Positions 57,101-64,000 of a DNA stretch of 64,000 bases are shown here, in pieces. The DNA lies in NCBI RefSeq assembly GCF_030272615.1, contig NC_081414.1:826302896-826366895 (forward strand). The letters are read 5' to 3'. A program made the translations under genes and the position numbers. Under the pieces are notes generated by a model. The model saw only the letters and a list, made by a program, of their open reading frames with translations. It made no database searches and was not told where the DNA came from. The stretch is from Cryptomeria japonica. Taxonomy: Eukaryota > Streptophyta > Pinopsida > Cupressales > Cupressaceae. Each line of letters starts with the position of its first letter. Positions within the stretch are counted from its first letter, which is position 1.

Positions 57101-59541
57101 TCACCATATCTTCCAGAACCAATTGTTGATCCTACAGCAAAAGGAAAATTTTTGGCTCTTGCAGTAACTCTCAAATCACCAATAGTGCCTTGACCTGTCC
57201 CCTGTGAAGCCAAGTTCCAATAAAATCCCTTCATTTTTTCCAGTCTGGACCATCTAGCTGACTCTTCTGTGACTACATCATAATTGTGTTCTATAGGCTA
57301 ACATGCCAACAGCGGCCACATGAGGATTGGGGGCTGAAAGATCAATGGTAGCCAATTGTTGGCTTTCTCCCTACCTAACTGTATATATATGGGAACTCTT
57401 TGCATAGCTACCTAAAAATTATTTAGTGAATAAGGTTCTTCTTGCTTTAACTGCTCTGGTAAATTATTCCAACACTGAGTTAATCCTTCTATTGCAGCTG
57501 TCTTATCAATCTGAACCAAATTCTCATATGCCTAATATATTTTTTCTCTCATTAGAAGCACTAATTGTCTAACATCATCTCTTTTCAGTAATTTCTGTCA
57601 CTCATAATAAAGAACTCTTGGTGCTTTTGGTTCTCTCCTTAATGGCAATGGACAGTCAAACTCTAATTTTTTATATTCTTTGGCTTTTGCCCCCATAATG
57701 ATCTCATTTTGGATCCATGACATTAAAGCTTTGATATGGATATCCCCAATATACAATAAAGGGTTCCACTCACTATCTGAGGGTACAACATTGTTATGTA
57801 AATACAATTCACATAGAAAATTCTTCATAGCTGGTGGAGAGGTTTGGTAAGCATAAGTGAATTCTTCAGGTGTTTCTAAGGATGGGCTAAGGTCCCTAAT
57901 AATGCGATTTAGTTTGAAGTTCAAATACCACTCCTTCAAGTGCACTGCATAAACCCTTGGAGGTGACCTACACAGCATCAACTCGGGAACCATACCAGCA
58001 ATTATTTCTACCTTAGCCTCTAAATCCTCAATTTTGTTATCCCTCTTTACAATTTCTTTCCATTTTTTATCAATAATCTCTTGCAACCTAGCCTTCTCTC
58101 CTAGCCCTCTCTATTTCCCATTGTCTAAAAAATGTTAAAGCAACAGATAAATTGCTTAGGGATGAAGGAGGTCTAATAGGTGTTACCTTAGGCCATGGGA
58201 TTTCCTCAATAAACTCCCCAATCTGTGCTGGCATCTTTTCAACATTTTCCTCAGACTGCTATAAAGTATCTCCAATAGTCTCTTGAAACTGCTCAAGAAC
58301 CTCCCCAACAATTTCTTCAGATTGTTGTGAAATATCTCCAATAGTCTCTTCAAGTTGTTGTGCCACAAAAGCAAGATTTTCTAGTCTATCCTCATCAACT
58401 TCCAATTGGATTTCATCATTTGAAGGGCTTCCTTCTTCTTGTATTTAAATATCTGTAGGGCTTCCTTCTTCTGAATTTTCTACCATAATAACCTCTGTCA
58501 GATCACCTGCAAGATGAGCTTTCTATATCTTACTACGTGTTCTTCTCACATAAACCTTTAGAATGGCTACAAGAGTTTCTTCAGTTGCTGCAAGATTTTT
58601 TCTTTTTGTCCTACGCCTCTTGGCTGCAAGAGGAATCTAAGTTACCTATGGCTAGGCCATGGGCTATTCATATGTTTCATCCCTTTCCAACTCCTTCCCT
58701 TTTCTTCAATAAATTGGTGAATTTATTTGAAGAGAAGTAGAGGGTTGTTCCACATTTGCCTCCACCATCTCTTCCTCCATAATAACTGAGGCTCCTTCAG
58801 CAACAAGCAAATCCTCGTTTGCAACAACTACGGGGAAGAGGGTTCTGCAACATTTTCTTCTTCAACCAATGGATTCTCTGCAATAGGGGCATCTTCAACC
58901 CTAAACTGCAGTATATCCTCAAATACTCCCCATTCTATTTGTGAAATGTCTCTTACGGACTGTTGTACAAGAAACTTAACCAATCCATGATGGCTAATGG
59001 AGCGATTTCCATTTTTCTGTGTCTCCTTAGCGCTTGTAGAAATGAGGTGGTATAAGAAAGTAGGAACATTCACTCGTCAACCATGCCATAAATGACTAAG
59101 TAATTTAAAATGAGAGGAATGTAGATTTGAATATCACCCCTCACATAAAATGTATTTCATAACATACAAAGCTACTTGATCTGCTGGCAGAGAAACCCTT
59201 CTAGTTCCTTGTTTGTCTACCATTAGGGGTCCATCCATGAGAATTGTGAACTCTACCCTGGCGCTCCTTGCATCTTTTGATTCTGGAAATAGTTCTCCTT
59301 ACTGCAACAACCCTGTTACTTCTTCTATTTGCTGCTATGTAGCAATAACCCTCAAGCCTTTAACTATAGATTCTCCTTCATTAAAAGAATGCATAAATTC
59401 TGCAGCAATTTCTTTGTTATAATCTCTGATTCTTAAGAAGTAATCCAGCCAGTCGTGGTGTCTAAAATAATGCTAACAAAGAGCATCCTATAGCAACACT
59501 TCATGAACTATTGGTTCATGGCGAATTGGATCACCACCCAT
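57100..59541 (-). pseudogene. Extra ORF downstream of pol in the Athila-like element
   Basis: ATG at 59,541 (MGGDPIRHEPIVHEVLL). Readable pieces: HDWLDYFLRIRDYNKEIAAE, FNEGESIVKGLRVIAT, VNVPTFLYHLISTSAKETQK, SISHHGLVKFLVQQSV, an acidic linker, a repeated QQLEETIGDIS/QFQETIGDTL heptad-like segment (58,240-58,370), then KWKEIVKRDNKIEDLEAKVE and YNLNF-type segments to 57,598, and further coding-like sequence (WNNLPEQLKQEEPYSL, GFYWNLASQGTGQG) to about 57,110. Many stops and at least three frame changes. Position matches env-like or extra ORFs of Athila elements; no transmembrane segment is evident, so I do not call it env. It resembles in style the ORF at 38,243-41,902. Confidence 0.62.
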
Positions 59542-60029
59542 CTCTTACTCTAATATATTTTTACTCTACAGCTGAGAAACAGAAGATCAAAATATCTGAC
59601 AGACTTGCCAAATTGAAATTCCCATACATATCTTAATTCTGGTGGCATAATTTATTATTCCATTGCGTGAAATAATAGCATAATAAAAAATGATGGCAAG
59701 AAATCAATTCGAAGTACCAAAAAGGATGGATAATCAATAACTTTGGAAACCGAACCATAAAGCACCCCCCCAACTTAACCTAGCACGTGTCCACACAAGC
59801 TGATGAGATTTTGGGGAGTGGAGCGGATTTAAAAATGGGAATAATCATAATGAACTAGTAAATGCATAATTAAAATAAAACACAATATACACGTACTTGC
59901 AGTTGTACGAAAAAATAACAGCGAAATGAAGTGAAATGATAGGTAAGAACATGGGATAGAATGACGTGGATGGAATTTTATTTATGGAGAAGAATATTCC
60001 CATAAGATATGGAAATATTTTATTATGAA
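59542..60029 (-). other. Spacer between integrase and extra ORF, with G-run
   Basis: On the minus strand GTTAAGTTGGGGGGGTGC at about 59,766-59,783, a polypurine-like block followed by TG. No ORF. Confidence 0.5.
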
Positions 60030-62980
60030 GTAGCAAACATGTTCACTGCAGAGGCTGCAAGAACTTTACCTTTAATAACTTGCTCAACTACAACAGGAAA
60101 TGGATGAGTTGTTGCAGGATCATTATCAGTTGCTGCAGGAACCTTGTCAGTTGTTGTAGGAACCTTTGTTTCACCCTGTCGAGAAAATTGCTGCAGGAAC
60201 TCCTCTTTAGTAGCCAATTTATGATATAGACACACTCGGTGACCATTTACCAAGAGTTTAAATCAAATAGGATCAATTATGGACAAACGAACAGCTCCAT
60301 TCTGAAAAACTTCTTCTATCTCATATGGACCTAATCACCTGGTTTGAATTTTTCCCATATCATTTTTATATCTGGAATCATACAGTAGTGCCCAGTCACC
60401 ATCTTGAATTCCTTTTCCTTGATATATTTATTATGTCACTTTTCTCTTTGATTTTGAATCAGTTATGTCTGTTGAACAACTATTTTCCTCCATTCATCTA
60501 GAGCATTCAATTGTTGAATGCATTCTTTCTGTGCTTTAGATAAAGTCATATTTAATTGCAAAGTTGTCCTTGGGGTTTTATGCTCAAACTCAATAGGCAT
60601 CATTGTTGTTTTGCCATAAACCATCTCAAAAGGTGTAAAACCAATTGTTGTTTTCCAAATTGTTCTGTCTGCCCAAATTTCTTCTGAAAGCCTATGAGAC
60701 TAGTTTTTTTTATGAACAGATACTATTTTTGTAAGAATAGCCTCAAGCTCTCTATTTGTAACTTCTACTTGTCCATTAGCTTGTGGATGATATGGAGTAG
60801 ATTTTCTATGCCTTATATTGTATTCATTGACCAAAGTTGTTATCAATGTTGAAGTAAATTGAGGTCCCTGGTCTGAGACAATTTCCCTTGGTACTCCATA
60901 TCTTGTAAATATCTCTTCATAAAGGAACTCAACTACCTTATTATCTCTTGCATGTGTCATGGAATGAGCTTCCACCGATTTTTTTACATATTCTATACAT
61001 ACCAAAATATAAGATCTGCCATTAGAAGGTGGATCAATTGGTCCAACAAAATCTAATCCCCATTTATCAAATGGTGCAACTAATATTTGTGGATATAGTG
61101 GCATCTCATCAAATTTTGTAGGTCTTCCCATTTGCTAGCATCTGTCATATTTCCGTGTGTACCATGTTGCAACCTTATGTAATGTGGGCCAATAGTATCC
61201 TATATTGAGTATTTTTTAGTGTTGTTCTTTTGGCAACAAAATGGCCTCCACATGGCTCATCATGACATGCATGCAGGATGTCATATGTTTCATCTTCTCT
61301 GACACATCTTCTCATAACTTGGTCAGGTCCAGTGTAAAATAGACAATCAGCAATCCATGAGAAGTTAAAACTTTTTTCAACTAGCAACCTTCTTTCCTTA
61401 GGAGAAAAATAAATTGGCATCTTAGTAGCAACTAAATAGTTGGCAATATCAACATACCAAGAAGTGAGATTGAATAAGAAACAAATGTTCATCTCGAAAA
61501 GCATAATCTATCACTGTAGAATCTTCTTGTAATTGAAGTCTTGAAAGATAGTCTGCATCCACATTAGACTTCCCTAGTTTATCAACAACTGTAATATCAA
61601 ATTCCTGCATCAACAATAACCAGCGAGCTAATCTACCAGTAATTGATGGCTTATTTATGAGATATCTAATTGTAGTATGATCTGTATGCACAAATATGGG
61701 ATATCCTATGATATAGTGTCTAAATTTATTAAGTGCATATATAACAGCTAGCATTTCCTTTTCAGTGACTGTATAATTCAACTCAAGTCCCTATAAGTTC
61801 TTGCTAATATAATATATTGCATTCTCCAATTTGTCAATTCTTTGTCCTAACACTTCTCCTATTGCATAATCAGATGCAACTGTATGGATTTGGAATGGAA
61901 GAGACCAATTTGAGCCTTTAAGAACTGGTGCTTGAGTCAAAGCATGCTTAAGCTTTAAGAAAGCTTCTTTGCATGCTGGTGTCCATTTAAATTCCATATC
62001 TTTGGTAAGCAGTGAATATAAGGGAATTGCAATTTTACTAAAATCTTTGATAAATCGTCTGTAGTATCTAGTATGACCAAGAAAACTTCTTACATCCTTT
62101 TGCTTCACAAGGTCATTGATATGTTGAATGACCTCAATTTTTGTTGGATCCACCTGGATGCCTTCTACAGAGATATGATGACCAAGGAATATTCCTTCTT
62201 GCATCATGATGAAACATTTCTCACTATTTAAGGACAAATTGAGGTCTTCACATCGCTGCAAAACTTTCTTCAGATTACCCAATGCTTGCTCAAATTAAGA
62301 ACCATAAGTTGTAAAGTCATCCATATAAATTTCCATAATATCTTGAGAAATATCAGAAAAGATACTAATCACAGCTCTTTGAAAAGTGGCTGGAGCATTA
62401 CAGAACCCAAAAGGAAGAACAGAGTATGCATACATGCCCCATGGACAAGTAAATGTTGTCTTCTCTTGATCCTCTGGGGCTATTTTGATCTAATTATAAC
62501 CACTGAATCCATCAAGGAATGAAAAATATCTTTTACCAGCTAGAGAATCCAATACCTGTTCCACAAATGGTAATGGAAAATGATCTTTTCTTGTTGCTAA
62601 GTTTAGTTCTCTATAATCAACAGATACCCTCCATTTTCCTCCTTTCGTAGGGACTATGACCAGAGGTGATACCCATTGGTTGTTAGAGATAGGATAGATA
62701 AAACCAGCTTTTAACAAGTTCTACAATTCTTCTTTACTATCTCCTTCAAGGCAAGATTGATTCTTCTTTGAGGTTGTCTGAGTGGGCAACACTCTTCCTT
62801 TATATAAATACAGTGGGTGCAAACTGCTAGATCTATACCATGCATATCCTTATAATCCCATGCAAAAGCATTTTTATGAAATTTTAACAAGTCCACCAGG
62901 GCCTCTTTTTGAGTGTCTGATAGATCTCCATTGATATTCAAACATTTATTCAATTGCACCTCTATCTTAATAGTAAGATC
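60030..62980 (-). pseudogene. Athila-like RT, RNase H and integrase
   Basis: RT: WVSPLVIVPTKGGKWRVSVD, YRELNLATRKDHFPLPFVEQ, FSFLDGFSGYN, FGFCNAPATFQRAV and YMDD at 62,316-62,327. Then GHHISVEGIQVDPTKIEVIQ and HTRYYRRFIKDFSKIAIPL. RNase H: NYTVTEKEMLAVIYALNKFR and TGRLARWLLLMQEFDITVVD. Integrase: FDKWGLDFVGPIDPPSNGRS, VSDQGPQFTSTLIT, HPQANGQVEVTNRELEAILT (D, D, E present, 60,760-61,080), then a degraded C-terminus with YHKLATKEEFLQQF to about 60,030. Stops and shifts near 60,700, 61,170, 61,450, 61,790 and 62,490. The integrase core (143 codons) is open. Confidence 0.9.
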
Positions 62981-64000
62981 AATTTAGTTCATATCAGAAA
63001 AATGAGAAGAATATAATTCCTGTGGCAACAGACTATGCAATATATCAGTGGCTGCAGAAAAGTCCAAACCTGCAATATTCAGAACCAATTCTTGCAATTA
63101 TTGCTCTTCTATTATTTCATTTATCAGGATTTTATAAAGAATTGATTCCTCATCATGTAATTGCATGAATGGCCCTCGATTAATCATCATAAGCTGATTA
63201 ATAGAGTCAACTTCCTCATATTCTTCTCCCAAAATAGGCCAAATGGCTTGTTGTTGTTCAAGCTAAGTTTGTGCTGGAGAATACAAGGCTAATGTTTTTT
63301 TAGAACTCCCATTTGAAATAGTCATATCCCCTAGTCTACATCCCATATATGCATCAACTATGGCAAGCCAAGGTCTACCCAAAATTACCGGATATCCTCT
63401 CAATATTGCTTTTGGAGATAAAATCATAAAATCTGCAGGATATTCCTGGGAATCCAAAATAACTACATCTTCTATGATACCATCAGGTCTTACTGTAGAG
63501 CAATCAACAAGCAGTAGAACTGTGGGTGTAGGTCTTAAACTATTGATCCCAAGATGTTTCATTACTTCCCTTGTCATTACATTAATGGCTGCCTATAAAT
63601 CAATCAAAACATTTTTTATTTAACTACCATTAATGACTATACTCACAACAAGACTACCTGGATCAGAATACTTTGGAATGACAATCTTGCCTAACATAAT
63701 ATCTGCCAGTTGACCCATAACATGCACTGTTTGTGGATCCTTTTTCTTCCTGCCAGGTTTTTTTAGACATGCTTCTCTCAGTGCCTTACCATATATGGGA
63801 ACATCTTTTATTGCTTGCAACAATGAAATTTTAACACAAATATGCTTAAGTTGATCTATAATATCAAAGGTTTGTTTTTGTTCTATGGGGACTTCCTTTT
63901 CTTGCAAGCTGTTGGGAAATGGTGGCTATATTTGGTTCTAAGGTATTGTATATGTTGGATTAGAGATTTCTTGATCCTCTTGTACCTCAGTGATAACTAG
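62981..64000 (-). pseudogene. Athila-like gag end and aspartic protease
   Basis: Protease: INVMTREVMKHLGINSLRPT, then DGIIEDVVILDSQEYPADFM and YPVILGRPWLAIVDAYMGCR (63,300-63,600). The expected catalytic D-(S/T/L)-G triplet region reads DLQAAIN-like and is altered. Upstream (63,620-63,907) IIDQLKHICVKISLLQAIKD, then VPIYGKALREACLKK is the usual segment between gag and protease. Runs off the window. Confidence 0.82.

Larger units (their letters stand above)
57100..64000 (-). mobile_element. Athila-like Ty3/gypsy element, 5' part outside window
   Basis: Minus-strand order from the right edge: gag end, protease, RT, single RNase H, integrase (to about 60,030), a spacer with a G-run, then an additional ORF (59,541-57,100) cut at the junction with Tat B. 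RT has the YMDD box and the FCNAPATFQR style of the Athila branch; RNase H is single, unlike Tat. No LTR seen. Confidence 0.75.

Noticed and set aside
57100-57234. Glycosidase-like segment (ARAKNFPFAVGSTIGSG)
   Set aside because: The weak impression rests on a few residues at a junction of two pseudogenes; no domain can be supported.
57100-59541. Env protein of the Athila-like element
   Set aside because: Position fits, but I see no signal peptide, transmembrane segment or cleavage site in the readable parts.

Overview
The window is nuclear DNA from a seed plant. It is built almost entirely of decayed, nested retroelements, and I see no convincing host gene, rRNA, bacterial-type operon or CRISPR array. 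The low GC, elements of 5 to 30 kb including inserts, and the mix of Ty1/copia, Ty3/gypsy (Tat- and Athila-like) and LINE relics fit a large gymnosperm (conifer-like) genome. That placement is inference; no single-copy marker is present.

Layout. (1) 1-13,200: Tat-lineage element A on the + strand. Its pol (RT, two RNase H modules, integrase) ends near 2,712. It is split by Copia-1 (3,512-9,450, 5' LTR present, 3' end lost). It resumes with an antisense plant-mobile-domain (PMD) pseudogene (10,100-11,890) and an AT-rich, LTR-like tract. (2) 13,245-18,270: Copia-3, minus strand, with 5' LTR, primer site, gag and pol, truncated inside RNase H. (3) 18,271-27,183: a featureless stretch, a Copia integrase scrap, a minus-strand gag-protease-only Tat-like element with a polypurine tract and LTR but no RT or integrase, and the 3' part of a LINE ORF2. 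(4) 27,204-57,100: Tat element B on the + strand. It has an LTR, a primer site, a leader with two 21-bp repeat arrays, gag, protease, a G-patch-like segment, pol, two tandem arrays and another antisense PMD pseudogene. Its gag is split by Copia-2 (31,548-46,690, both LTRs, target duplication GAGGA). Copia-2 is itself split by a solo LTR (35,656-37,194, duplication GACCA) and, 107 bp further on, by a 6,305-bp insertion (37,302-43,606, duplication GTCAC). (5) 57,100-64,000: an Athila-like element on the minus strand, running off the right edge, with protease, RT, RNase H, integrase and a downstream ORF.

The most unusual object is the 6.3-kb insertion. Its boundaries are fixed to the base because removing it and one GTCAC restores the Copia-2 reading frame. 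It starts TGTTGTC and ends GATAACA, shows no flanking long direct repeats by eye, and carries one 1,220-codon minus-strand frame of unknown function. That frame is broken only by five TAG codons and has no frameshift. A distantly similar ORF lies downstream of pol in the Athila-like element. I suggest an ORF-bearing giant solo LTR or an unclassified element.

The elements no longer work together as a functional unit. Their relationship is a stratigraphy: Tat B first, then Copia-2, then the solo LTR and the 6.3-kb insert. In-frame stops across the elements mostly look like CAG>TAG, CGA>TGA or TGG>TAG, the pattern expected from deamination of methylated cytosines in silenced plant transposons.
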